64,000 bases of DNA from Gordonia sp. KTR9 (GTDB lineage Bacteria; Actinomycetota; Actinomycetes; Mycobacteriales; Mycobacteriaceae), in NCBI RefSeq assembly GCF_000143885.2, contig NC_018581.1, positions 372,001 to 436,000 on the forward strand. Direction: 5' to 3'. This document shows, one piece after another, positions 56,739 through 64,000 of this stretch. Made by a program: the position numbers and the translations under genes. Position 1 is the stretch's first letter; every line of letters starts with the position of its first letter. The notes under the pieces were generated by a model. It did not search any database. It saw nothing but the letters and a program-made list of their open reading frames with translations, and was not told the origin of the DNA.

Positions 56739-58065
56739 CCTGGATCTTTCACGTGAGGTTGGGGCGGGTGGGGTTGTGGTGTGGGCGTGCGTTGGTGAAC
56801 GCCTGGAACGGCAGGTTGGCCAGTCCGGTGTCTTTGAGGTTGCGGATGCGGTCCTCGGCGCGGGCGCGTTGGCGGTGGCGTAGTTCGAGGGTGGGTAGCG
56901 TCCAGCCGGTGCCGCGGGTGTTGGTGGCGAACACGGTGTAGCGGCGGCCATCGATATCGGTCAACCGTAGTTGGGCCCCGGAGTGGGGGTACTCGCGGCG
57001 GACGATGACGCGCATCCCTGCCGGCCATGAGGGGGCATCAGCGTTGGCCAGGGCGGGAATCGTGCTGGTCAGCTCGGCGACGTGGGCGTCGAGTCGAGGT
57101 TCACCGTGGGTGTCGATGGCTGGTTGCCAGGCCTGTTCGGGTAGTCGGGCCAGTGCGGTTTTGATGGTGTCGGAGACGATGTAGCCGATCGAGTACTGCA
57201 ATCCGGCGTCGGTGATGTGGGCCAGGAACTCTTTGGAACATCCCGCGGCGTCGGTGCGGACGAGTACCTGGCCGCGTTCACCGGCCGGTAGCTGGTCCAA
57301 CGCGGCGCTCAGCGTGGTGATGTGCAGGTCAGCGCCTTGGGGTGAGGCGCCGCCGCGGCGGAGGTCGCAGATGAGTGGTTCACCGGTGCCGTACTGGCCG
57401 TGATCGAGCAGTGCGCACATCGGGGCGTGGCCGTACTGGCGTTTGTAGTTGATTTCGGCGTGTTCTTTGTCCGAGTGCGCGGTCACGGTGGTGGCGTCGA
57501 GATCGATGATGACCTGCCCGCCGTCGAAGCTGCCCGGTCGTCCCTCCAGGGGCCGTCGCCGCGCCCACACGCGTTCTCGGCAGTGTGCGCGGGCCTGGCG
57601 GATGGCGGCCACGGCTGCGGTGGAGTCCTCGGCGAGTGTGTTGATCAGGCGAGAGGCTGTCGGGTCCGAGGCGACGGTGCCGAACAGGGCGGGTTGGGCG
57701 CGCACGATCGCCAGATCAGACACACAGTCACCGCCCACGGCGACCGCGGTCGCGAGGTCGAGCAGCACTTTGGCGGGGTGGTGCACGGTGCGCGAGGTTG
57801 TCCACGGCATCAATGCCGCGCTCAGGGCGGTATCGAGACCGGCGATCTGCATGGTCTTGCGTAGCAGGACCGCGCCGGTGGTGCTGGTCAGTGACTCACT
57901 GCGGTCGGTATCGACAACCAGATGTGGGTAGCGGTTATGCTTCACGTGCGAAGTGCCTCTCTGCGCCAGGATCATTGTCTTGTGGTGATTCAATAATCCA
58001 CTGGCAGACAGGCACTTTCGCGTATTCACACGCCGACAACCCCACACGCCCATGAAAGATCCAGG
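56739..58065 (-). mobile_element. IS1380-family insertion sequence, internally shortened
   Basis: A 1327-bp element bounded by 13-bp perfect inverted repeats, CCTGGATCTTTCA (56739-56751) and TGAAAGATCCAGG (58053-58065), and flanked by CTGAG duplications. Known IS1380-family elements are longer (about 1.6-2 kb, from recall). The transposase ends abruptly at the left terminal repeat. It inserted at the outer edge of a palindromic repeat (58066-58163). Confidence 0.88.
56749..57945 (-). CDS. IS1380-family transposase, C-terminally truncated
   Basis: DDE transposase of 398 aa from GTG 57945 (VKHNRYPHLVVDTDRSE); a longer frame reaches 58053 in the terminal repeat. Catalytic residues are visible: IDLDATTVTAHSD (first Asp), VRTDAAGCSKEF (second Asp) and RAEDRIRNLKDTGLANLP (Glu). 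Family members continue about 60-70 residues past the LP motif, but this one switches to NARPHHNPTRPNLT and stops within the inverted repeat. The C-terminal tail therefore seems deleted, and activity is doubtful. The triad itself is retained. Confidence 0.82.
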   Translation of the reverse strand: MKHNRYPHLVVDTDRSESLTSTTGAVLLRKTMQIAGLDTALSAALMPWTTSRTVHHPAKVLLDLATAVAVGGDCVSDLAIVRAQPALFGTVASDPTASRLINTLAEDSTAAVAAIRQARAHCRERVWARRRPLEGRPGSFDGGQVIIDLDATTVTAHSDKEHAEINYKRQYGHAPMCALLDHGQYGTGEPLICDLRRGGASPQGADLHITTLSAALDQLPAGERGQVLVRTDAAGCSKEFLAHITDAGLQYSIGYIVSDTIKTALARLPEQAWQPAIDTHGEPRLDAHVAELTSTIPALANADAPSWPAGMRVIVRREYPHSGAQLRLTDIDGRRYTVFATNTRGTGWTLPTLELRHRQRARAEDRIRNLKDTGLANLPFQAFTNARPHHNPTRPNLT

Positions 58066-58163
58066 CTGAGGAGCGAGCTTGCGAGCGTCACGAAGGGTCT
58101 TGGCGAGTCGGGTTGCGAAGACCCTTCGTGACGCGCCCTCCGCAAGCTCCGGGCGCTCCTCAG
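58066..58163. repeat. Complete 98-bp hairpin repeat next to the IS
   Basis: Outer arms CTGAGGAGCG (58066-58075) and CGCTCCTCAG (58154-58163), middle arms GAGCTTGCG/CGCAAGCTC and inner perfect 17-bp arms GCGTCACGAAGGGTCTT (58085-58101) / AAGACCCTTCGTGACGC (58118-58134) with a 16-nt loop. It belongs to the same family as 47781-47875. It lies between the IS and the 3' end of gatD and could act as a terminator. Confidence 0.82.
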
Positions 58164-58207
58164 GGAGCAGGAAGCAGGTCGTTCTTTCGGATTAGGGGGC
58201 GGAGGGA

Positions 58208-58930
58208 CTACCGCCGGCGGCCGGCGGCGAGGCGCTCCCGACGAAGCCGGTCGACCTCGGGAAGATCCAACGGGGCAAGGGATTCCACGCCCAGCGCGGT
58301 GGCCAGGAGGTGGTCGGCGAGTTCGGGATTGCGGGCCAGGGCCGGACCATGCATGTAGGTGCCGAGAACGCTTCCCTGCACGACACCCTCCGTGCCGTCG
58401 CCGACTCCGTTGCCCACGCCGTGCCGCACCCGCCCCAGCGGCGCGGCATCGGAGCCGAGAGTCGTTCCCCCGCGGTGGTTCTCGAAACCGGTGAGGGGTT
58501 GTGACAGTCCCGGGAGGGCCGGGTCGACGAGCAGCTCGCCGATGCTCCGCGTCGCCTGGGGGGCCGTGGTGAGGTCGAAGAGGGAGATGCCGTCGACGCG
58601 TTCACCCGCCGACGTCTCGTACCAGTGGCCGAGCACCTGGATGGCGGCGCAGATGGCCAGCACCGGACGTCCAGCGGCCGCCGCCTGCTGCAGGCCGGGA
58701 TAGCGCGTGAGATGCCGGGTGGCGAGTCGCTGCGCGTAATCCTCGGCGCCGCCGAGGGTGTAGACGTCGAGCGAGTCGGGGACGGGGTCGTCGAGCGTGA
58801 TGTGGACGACCTCGGCGTCGATGCCGCGCATCAGTGCACGACGTTTCAGGACGAGGGCGTTCCCGCCGTCCCCGTAGGTGCCCATCACGTCGGGCAGGAC
58901 GAGGCCGATCCGCAGGGTCGATTCGCTCAC
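58208..58930 (-). CDS. gatD: Lipid II isoglutaminyl synthase, glutaminase subunit
   Basis: Class I glutamine amidotransferase of 240 aa supplying ammonia for amidation of the alpha-carboxyl of iso-Glu in lipid II. The catalytic Cys94 lies in LAICAAIQVLG and His194 in TYMHGP. GTG start at 58930 overlaps the murT stop by GTGA, and the two proteins form the MurT/GatD complex. It resembles Rv3713. The C-terminus is Arg-rich. Confidence 0.93.
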   Translation of the reverse strand: MSESTLRIGLVLPDVMGTYGDGGNALVLKRRALMRGIDAEVVHITLDDPVPDSLDVYTLGGAEDYAQRLATRHLTRYPGLQQAAAAGRPVLAICAAIQVLGHWYETSAGERVDGISLFDLTTAPQATRSIGELLVDPALPGLSQPLTGFENHRGGTTLGSDAAPLGRVRHGVGNGVGDGTEGVVQGSVLGTYMHGPALARNPELADHLLATALGVESLAPLDLPEVDRLRRERLAAGRRR

Positions 58931-60228
58931 TGCTCTGCCTTCCGCGATCGTGCCGCGCGTTCCAGGGCGGTGCCGAGGTCGCGGAACGCCGTGTAGTTGG
59001 CCAGGACCTCCACGCGTCCCGGCGGGCAGGACGCGATGGCGGCCATGGGGTCGGGGACGGTGGTGTGCTCGGCGCCGGCGTAGAGCAGGCGCACGGACAG
59101 GTCGGCGGCACGCTCACCGGCGGCGACGACCTGCATGGTCTCGAAGGCCTCGAATCGCACGTCCCACAACCAGGACAGGTCCTCGCCGTCGGGAACCTGA
59201 CCGTTGACCGCGATGACCAGCCCGTCGGCGTCCTGGTCGATCATGGACATCGCCTCTTGCCATCCGGCCGGGTTCTTCGCGAGAAGTGTTCGGACCGAGT
59301 GATTGCCGACCTGGTGGATGCCGTAGCGGCCGGCGACCTCGCCCACCGTGCCGACGGCAGCCACCGCGTTGCGCGGGTCGGCACCCATCGCGACGGCCGC
59401 GGCCACCGCCTGGGTCGCGTTGCCGCGGTTTGCCCTGCCCGGCACCGCGAGCTCCAGTGGAGCGCTGAAACCGTCTGGGCCGTAGATGTTCTCGTCGTCG
59501 AACCACCAGTCGGGCGCAGGACGGCGGAAGTTGTCGTCACCGGTCGAACGCCACCCGTCCGCGGAACGGACGATGGGCTCGCCGGTCCGCGGACAGCTGA
59601 CGGAGTCGCCGACCCAACTCGCGCCGGCCGCGACCCAGACCACGTCGGGGGCGTCGAAGGCGGCGGAGGTCACCAGGACGTCGTCGCAGTTGGCGACCAC
59701 TGTGGTCTCGGGGTGCCGCGCGATGCCCGCGCGGAGCCGGCGTTCGATCATGTTGATCTCGCCGACCCGGTCGAGCTGATCCCGAGAGAGGTTCAGCAGG
59801 ACGAGGACCTCGGGGTCGACGGCGTCGCTGACATGGGGGACATGTAGTTCGTCGACCTCGAGCGCGCAGAACGGCGCCGTCCGGCTGAGGGTGAGGGTCG
59901 CGATGATCCCGGCGTCCATATTGGCGCCGTCGGCCTGCGTCGCGACCTCGCCGAGTTCGGCCATCGCGGCCGCGGTCATCCGGGTGGTCGTGGACTTGCC
60001 GTTGGTTCCGGTGACGATCGCGGTGCGCTTGCCCGCCGCGAGCCGGCCCATGATCTGGGGGTCGATCTTCGCGGCGACCAGACCGCCGATCATCGACCCC
60101 TTGCCTCGTCCCGCGGTTCGTGACGCCCACCGGGCGGCCGCGGCAGCGCCCAGGGCGACGGCGGTGCGGGCGGGAACGCGGGTGTTCGTGCGGGTTGCGG
60201 AACCGGCGGAAGAGAGTCGGTCGGGCAT
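58927..60228 (-). CDS. murT: Lipid II isoglutaminyl synthase, MurT subunit
   Basis: Mur-ligase-like ATPase of 433 aa that activates the glutamate carboxyl of lipid II. The P-loop is TGTNGKSTTTRMTAAAM; EVDELHVPHVSD and a C-terminal DUF1727 domain with WLWDVRFE follow. In pneumococcal MurT a four-Cys zinc ribbon interrupts the middle domain. Here the corresponding region (VGDSVSCPRTGEPIVRS) has only one Cys. ATG at 60228. It is coupled to gatD. Confidence 0.93.
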   Translation of the reverse strand: MPDRLSSAGSATRTNTRVPARTAVALGAAAAARWASRTAGRGKGSMIGGLVAAKIDPQIMGRLAAGKRTAIVTGTNGKSTTTRMTAAAMAELGEVATQADGANMDAGIIATLTLSRTAPFCALEVDELHVPHVSDAVDPEVLVLLNLSRDQLDRVGEINMIERRLRAGIARHPETTVVANCDDVLVTSAAFDAPDVVWVAAGASWVGDSVSCPRTGEPIVRSADGWRSTGDDNFRRPAPDWWFDDENIYGPDGFSAPLELAVPGRANRGNATQAVAAAVAMGADPRNAVAAVGTVGEVAGRYGIHQVGNHSVRTLLAKNPAGWQEAMSMIDQDADGLVIAVNGQVPDGEDLSWLWDVRFEAFETMQVVAAGERAADLSVRLLYAGAEHTTVPDPMAAIASCPPGRVEVLANYTAFRDLGTALERAARSRKAEQ

Positions 60229-60303
60229 GCGCACGAGTGTGTCACAGGCCGATCCGGCGGGAGTGGTCGTGCCATCCGCCGGTGCCGCGTAGGCTCTGCG
60301 CCT

Positions 60304-61395
60304 GTGAGCCGCGACACCCAACTGCGTCTGTCCCTGCCCGCTCGAGTGCAACGCGGAGTGTTGCTCGCCGCCGCGCGAATCCCAGCGGGCGCGCTGGCCG
60401 TTCTGGGGCGTCGGGCACCGGTCAACTCCGACGGGGAGCGGGTTGCCCCCGAACTCGCGGCGATCGGCTGGGCGAACGACCACGTGCCGGGCCTGAATCC
60501 CTTCCAGGGCGAGGTGGCGCAGTCGCGGGCGCAGACCGACGAGAGCGGCGCCTCCATGGCGGAGGTGTTGCCGCCGATGGCAGTGGAGGAGGACCTCGTG
60601 ATCGACGGGCCCGCCGGCCCGATCCCGGCCACCCGGTACCGCTCCTCGACCGAGTCGGAGGGGCTGCTCGTCTACTACCACGGCGGCGGCTTCGTCACCG
60701 GCAGCCGGATCAGCCACGACGCGTTCGTCCGTCGCCTCGCGCACGGCACCGGACTCGACGTCCTGTCCGTCGAGTACCGCCTCGCCCCGGAGGCGCCGTT
60801 TCCGGCGGCTGTCGAGGACGCGCTGGCGGCCTGGCGCTTCGCCGTCGAGGTCGCGCCGCGGTGGGGTCTCGATCCCCACCGGATCGTCGTCGCCGGGGAC
60901 AGCGCGGGCGGGAACCTCGCGACCGTCGTCGCCCGGGAGGTCCGAGACGACTCCGTGACCCCTGTCTTCCAGCTGCTCATCTATCCGGTGACCGACCAGT
61001 CCGCCGACACCCCCTCCCGGCGAGAGTTCGCGTCCGGGTACTTCCTCACCGCCGACGGCATCGCCTGGTTCACCGACCGCTACCTGCCCGACGTGGCGCA
61101 GCGGAGCGATCCGCGGTGCTCGCCGCTGCTCGCCGACGATCTCTCCGGTCTCCCGCCTGCTCATGTCATGGTCGCCGGCTTCGACCCGCTGCGCGATGAG
61201 GGCCTCGCGTACGCGCGCAGGCTCGAGGAGGCCGGCGTTCCGGTCACGGTCCGGCGCGAGGGCGCGATGATCCACGGGTTCGTCAACATGACCCTCATCA
61301 GTCCAGGGGCCCGCGCCGCTGTCGATCGCCTGTGCGCGGTGGTGCGCGATGCGCTGGCCGCGACGCCGCCGCCGGGGACGACGTCACCGGCCTGA
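60304..61395 (+). CDS. Alpha/beta hydrolase-3 (hormone-sensitive lipase family) esterase
   Basis: HSL-family esterase/lipase of 363 aa. The oxyanion motif YYHGGGFVTGS, the nucleophile GDSAGGN, and the late Asp (FDPLRDEG) and His (MIHGFVNM) are all visible. The N-terminal about 90 residues form the cap region. GTG start at 60304, divergent from murT. Its last 12 bp overlap the EamA gene tail to tail. Likely a carboxylesterase; substrate unknown. Confidence 0.88.
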   Translation: MSRDTQLRLSLPARVQRGVLLAAARIPAGALAVLGRRAPVNSDGERVAPELAAIGWANDHVPGLNPFQGEVAQSRAQTDESGASMAEVLPPMAVEEDLVIDGPAGPIPATRYRSSTESEGLLVYYHGGGFVTGSRISHDAFVRRLAHGTGLDVLSVEYRLAPEAPFPAAVEDALAAWRFAVEVAPRWGLDPHRIVVAGDSAGGNLATVVAREVRDDSVTPVFQLLIYPVTDQSADTPSRREFASGYFLTADGIAWFTDRYLPDVAQRSDPRCSPLLADDLSGLPPAHVMVAGFDPLRDEGLAYARRLEEAGVPVTVRREGAMIHGFVNMTLISPGARAAVDRLCAVVRDALAATPPPGTTSPA

Positions 61396-62379
61396 ACGCA
61401 CCGGGGTCTTCCCGCCGCTGAGTTCAGACACGTCGCCCGGCTCGGAATCGGGTGAGACCGTCGTCGATTGGGCGTCGGCCGCCGAATGTCGGGGACCCCG
61501 CGGCCGCGCCATCACCCCGGCGGCGCACCCGGCGACGACGATGATCGCGCCGACGATCTCTCCGACGGTCGGGACCTCGCCGAGGACGAGATAGGCCGTG
61601 GTGATCCCGACCACCGGCACGAGCAGCGACATCGGCGACACCCGGCTGGCGTCGTTGCGCCCGAGCAGGGTGGTCCACAGTCCCGCGCCGATGACGGTCC
61701 CGAAGATCGCGAGGTAGACCAGGCCACCGAGCGCCCGGAGGCCGCTGTCGGTACCGAGTGTGGACAGCGCCGCGAACCCCGCGGCCGGACCCTCGACGAT
61801 GAGACTGACCAGGTACAGCGGCGGTGTCGCGACGACGGCCATCCACAACGTCATCCGAAGAGAATCGTCGGGACGGGCGAGTCTGCCCCCGATGTTGCCG
61901 GCGGCCCAGCTCAGACCACCGAGGACGGTGAGACCGATCGGGAGCAGCGCAGCCGCACCGAGGTCGCTCCCGCGGACCCGGTCCAGCGCGATCACCGCCA
62001 TGCCGGCGACCGCGATCGCGAGTCCGAGGACCTGACCGAGGGTCATCCGTTCCCGGAGGAACAGCACGCCGAGCACGACGGTGAAGGGCGCCGACGTCTG
62101 CAGCACCAGGGACGCGAGGCCGGTGGGCATACCCAGATCCATCGCCAGGAACAGCAGGATGAACTGCATGCTGCCGAAGCCGGCCACGTACAGCAGGAAC
62201 CACCGGAGACGCACCTTCGGGAACCTGACGAAGAGCATCACCGGTATCGCGAGCACCGCGAAACGCAACGCGGCGAGGAAGAACGGCGGGAAGTGGTCCA
62301 GTCCGAGACGGATCGCGATGAAGTTCAGTCCCCAGAGGACGACGACGAACAACGCGAGGAGGCGATCACGAGTGGACAT
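61384..62379 (-). CDS. EamA-family (DMT) transporter
   Basis: Drug/metabolite exporter of 331 aa with ten predicted transmembrane helices in two EamA repeats (about 8-135 and 145-280) and a hydrophilic Ser/Pro-rich tail. Landmarks include FVVVLWGLNFIAIRLGLDHF and GRNDASRVSPMSLLVPVVGI. ATG at 62379. An AT-rich palindrome upstream (62432-62456) may be an operator for it. The neighbouring LysR at 62897 is a candidate regulator. Confidence 0.88.
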   Translation of the reverse strand: MSTRDRLLALFVVVLWGLNFIAIRLGLDHFPPFFLAALRFAVLAIPVMLFVRFPKVRLRWFLLYVAGFGSMQFILLFLAMDLGMPTGLASLVLQTSAPFTVVLGVLFLRERMTLGQVLGLAIAVAGMAVIALDRVRGSDLGAAALLPIGLTVLGGLSWAAGNIGGRLARPDDSLRMTLWMAVVATPPLYLVSLIVEGPAAGFAALSTLGTDSGLRALGGLVYLAIFGTVIGAGLWTTLLGRNDASRVSPMSLLVPVVGITTAYLVLGEVPTVGEIVGAIIVVAGCAAGVMARPRGPRHSAADAQSTTVSPDSEPGDVSELSGGKTPVRSGR

Positions 62380-62431
62380 GGCCCCATCGTCGGTCGTGGA
62401 GAATTGAAGAACAATCGAATTTAGACGGACG

Positions 62432-62456
62432 GATTATTCAGTTTTACTGAATAATC
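62432..62456. promoter_or_regulatory. AT-rich palindrome with LysR-box spacing
   Basis: GATTATTCAGT and ACTGAATAATC form perfect 11-bp arms around TTT in a high-GC region. The core TCAGTTTTACTGA has T-N11-A symmetry typical of LysR operators. It lies 53 bp upstream of the EamA gene start and 7 bp beyond the thioredoxin stop, so it could instead terminate trxA. Confidence 0.5.
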
Positions 62457-62462
62457 GCCGCG

Positions 62463-62825
62463 TCACTCCTGCGCGGCGGCGACCTTCGCGCGTACGTCGT
62501 CCATGTCGAGACCTTCGACGGCGCCGATCAGTTCCTCGAGTTGTGCCGCGGGGAGTGCGCCGGGCTGGTTGAAGACCAGGATGCCGTCGCGGAACGCCAT
62601 GAGTGTCGGGATGGACCGGATGCCCAGGCTGCCGGACAGCTGCTGCTCGGCCTCGGTGTCGATCTTGCCGAACACGATGTCGGAATGCGCTTCGGACGCC
62701 TTCTCGAAGACGGGCGCGAACTGTCGGCACGGACCGCACCAGCCGGCCCAGAAGTCGAGCAGGACGATGCCGTCCGAGGCGATGGTGTCCTCGAAGGTTT
62801 CCAGGGTGATTTCTTGCGATGCCAT
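62463..62825 (-). CDS. trxA: Thioredoxin
   Basis: Thioredoxin of 120 aa with the active site WAGWCGPCRQF and the cis-Pro loop SIPTLMAF. It reduces protein disulfides in the cytoplasm. The C-terminus extends about 15 residues beyond the core (GLDMDDVRAKVAAAQE). ATG at 62825; a longer frame has two further Met codons upstream. It is divergent from the LysR gene across 71 bp. Confidence 0.93.
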   Translation of the reverse strand: MASQEITLETFEDTIASDGIVLLDFWAGWCGPCRQFAPVFEKASEAHSDIVFGKIDTEAEQQLSGSLGIRSIPTLMAFRDGILVFNQPGALPAAQLEELIGAVEGLDMDDVRAKVAAAQE

Positions 62826-62896
62826 GCACTCCACAACGGTGGCGGGGTCCCAGACATTCCGGACAGGCTCAGGGTCGGGATGAGTACCGTTGTCCC

Positions 62897-63778
62897 ATGG
62901 AGGTCCGGCGTCTACGGCTGCTGCGCGAGTTCGCCGACCGCGAATCGATCGGCGCGGTGGCCGAGGCGATGCACATGACCCCGTCGGCAGTGTCGCAGCA
63001 ACTCAAGGTGCTGGCCGAGGAGGCAGGGGTAGCGCTGTTCGAACCCGACGGCAGGCGAATCCGCCTGACCGAGGCCGGGCGGGCACTCGTGCTGCGCGCC
63101 GACGACGTGATCGCGGCAGTGGATCGGGCGCAGGAGGAGATGGCGTCGTACCGGTCCGGCAAGGCGCGTGTCCGGCTGGCGATGTTCCCGTCCGGTGCGA
63201 CCCTGCTGCTGCCGTCGGTCCTGGAGCGGGCCGCGGCGTCGGGCATCGACGTGCACGCGGTGCATCTCGACGTCGGATATCACGATGCCGCACCGGCTCT
63301 AGCGGATCACGACATCGTGGTCACGCACCGTGACGAACGCACCCCGGCGATCGACGAGCCCCGGGTCCGGGTCACCGAGTTGATGCGCGAACCGGTCGAC
63401 GTGATCGTCGCCGCCGACAACGAGCTGGCCTTGCGAGACCAGGTCGCGGTCACCGAACTCGCCGACCACGACTGGATCAGTGTCGAAGGCGGGTTCCCGG
63501 TCGACGATGTGCTGCTGTCGATCTCGGCGGCGACCGGAGTGGCGCCACGGGTGACCCAGCGGATGCTGGACTTCACCACGATCGAGGCGCTCGTGGCCCA
63601 CGGGCACGGCATCGCGCTGATGCCGCGCTTCGCGGTACGCCACCCCGACGTGAAACGGTTGGTACTCAAAGGGGTTCGCGCCGCCCGGGTGTACGAGGCA
63701 CTCGCCCGGCCGCGTTCGCGTGGGGCCGTGCAGCAGGTCGTCGACCACCTGCGGGCCGTGGGTGTGGACCAGGGCTGA
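62897..63778 (+). CDS. LysR-family transcriptional regulator
   Basis: LTTR of 293 aa with an N-terminal helix-turn-helix (LREFADRESIGAVAEAMHMT, then PSAVSQQLKVLAEEAG) and a C-terminal effector domain. ATG at 62897, divergent from trxA. Its target may be the EamA exporter, given the T-N11-A palindrome at 62432-62456. A strong terminator follows. Effector unknown. Confidence 0.9.
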   Translation: MEVRRLRLLREFADRESIGAVAEAMHMTPSAVSQQLKVLAEEAGVALFEPDGRRIRLTEAGRALVLRADDVIAAVDRAQEEMASYRSGKARVRLAMFPSGATLLLPSVLERAAASGIDVHAVHLDVGYHDAAPALADHDIVVTHRDERTPAIDEPRVRVTELMREPVDVIVAADNELALRDQVAVTELADHDWISVEGGFPVDDVLLSISAATGVAPRVTQRMLDFTTIEALVAHGHGIALMPRFAVRHPDVKRLVLKGVRAARVYEALARPRSRGAVQQVVDHLRAVGVDQG

Positions 63779-63814
63779 CGGCCGCCGCCCGTCTCCGGTC
63801 CCCGGCCCGCAAAC

Positions 63815-63850
63815 GCCGACAGCCCGGGGCGTGTGCCCCGGGCTGTCGGC
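63815..63850. terminator. Strong bidirectional terminator hairpin
   Basis: GCCGACAGCCCGGGGC (63815-63830) and GCCCCGGGCTGTCGGC (63835-63850) form a perfect 16-bp stem with a GTGT loop, between the convergent LysR and acyl-CoA dehydrogenase genes. Confidence 0.85.
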
Positions 63851-63877
63851 GGTTGTCGGAGAACGTCGTCGGGAAAC

Positions 63878-64000
63878 TCAGACGCCCAGGCTCTTGCCGA
63901 CGATGTCCTTCATGATCTCGGTGGTGCCACCGAAGATCGTCTGGATACGAGAGTCGGTGTAGGCCCGGGCGACCCGGTACTCGTTCATGTAGCCGTAGCC
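63878..64000 (-). CDS. Acyl-CoA dehydrogenase, C-terminal end (partial)
   Basis: The frame runs off the right edge of the window; only the last 40 codons are visible. They read GYGYMNEYRVARAYTDSRIQ and then TIFGGTTEIMKDIVGKSLGV, which is the conserved C-terminal signature of acyl-CoA dehydrogenases (R-D-R-x-x-x-I-x-G-GT-x-E-I). The enzyme oxidises acyl-CoA to enoyl-CoA with FAD. Confidence 0.87.
   Translation of the reverse strand, partial: GYGYMNEYRVARAYTDSRIQTIFGGTTEIMKDIVGKSLGV

Overview
The window is high-GC chromosomal DNA from a mycolate-type actinobacterium (order Mycobacteriales), most likely Gordonia or a close relative. The assignment is inferred from gene order that, from memory, matches Mycobacterium tuberculosis. 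The 14-subunit nuo operon sits behind an Rv3143-like receiver protein. The order ligC/polD1, tRNA-Ser, SRP RNA, Rv3722c-type aminotransferase, dnaX, Rv3720/Rv3719/Rv3718c homologues, ybaB, recR, and gatD-murT follows the Rv3731-Rv3712 stretch. Most genes are ordinary housekeeping genes, densely packed, with many 4-bp ATGA or GTGA stop-start overlaps.

Layout. 1-6.3 kb: secreted PhoD phosphatase, a penicillin-binding lipoprotein, a class A beta-lactamase-like serine hydrolase coupled to a LysR regulator, and a divergent alpha/beta hydrolase. 6.4-22.8 kb: complete complex I operon on the minus strand (nuoA to nuoN), in which nuoE and nuoF form one reading frame, preceded by an atypical receiver-domain gene. 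22.8-29.5 kb: ddl and a divergent murF, glutamate decarboxylase, a TipA-like MerR regulator, a small lipoprotein, and a tRNA-guanine transglycosylase homologue without the usual zinc cysteines. 29.5-36.7 kb: a DUF222/HNH gene with a perfect SOS box inside its promoter, an SDR, a PfkB kinase/class II aldolase pair, and two CNNM/CorC-type membrane proteins preceded by a small Arg-rich ORF. 36.8-41.3 kb: gluQ, ligC with a primase-polymerase, an NmrA-like protein, tRNA-Ser(GGA) and SRP RNA. 41.3-56.6 kb: aminotransferase, GT87-like mannosyltransferase, dnaX, VanX-like dipeptidase, cyclopropane synthase/FAD oxidoreductase, RluA, YbaB, RecR, a TAP-like hydrolase, a small kinase and UdgB. 56.7-58.1 kb: an IS1380-family element shortened at its 3' end. 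58.2-64 kb: gatD-murT, an HSL-type esterase, an EamA exporter, thioredoxin, a LysR regulator and the C-terminus of an acyl-CoA dehydrogenase.

Cell-envelope functions are frequent: PBP, ddl, murF, murT/gatD (lipid II amidation), VanX-like dipeptidase, mannosyltransferase and cyclopropane synthase. DNA repair is also well represented (ligC/polD, recR, udgB, SOS-controlled DUF222). No defence island, prophage, CRISPR array or biosynthetic cluster is visible. The least expected signals are the zinc-less Tgt homologue, the NuoE-NuoF fusion, the LexA box in an apparently leaderless promoter, a family of roughly 95-bp hairpin repeats (one hit by the IS), and an AT-rich palindrome with LysR-box spacing.
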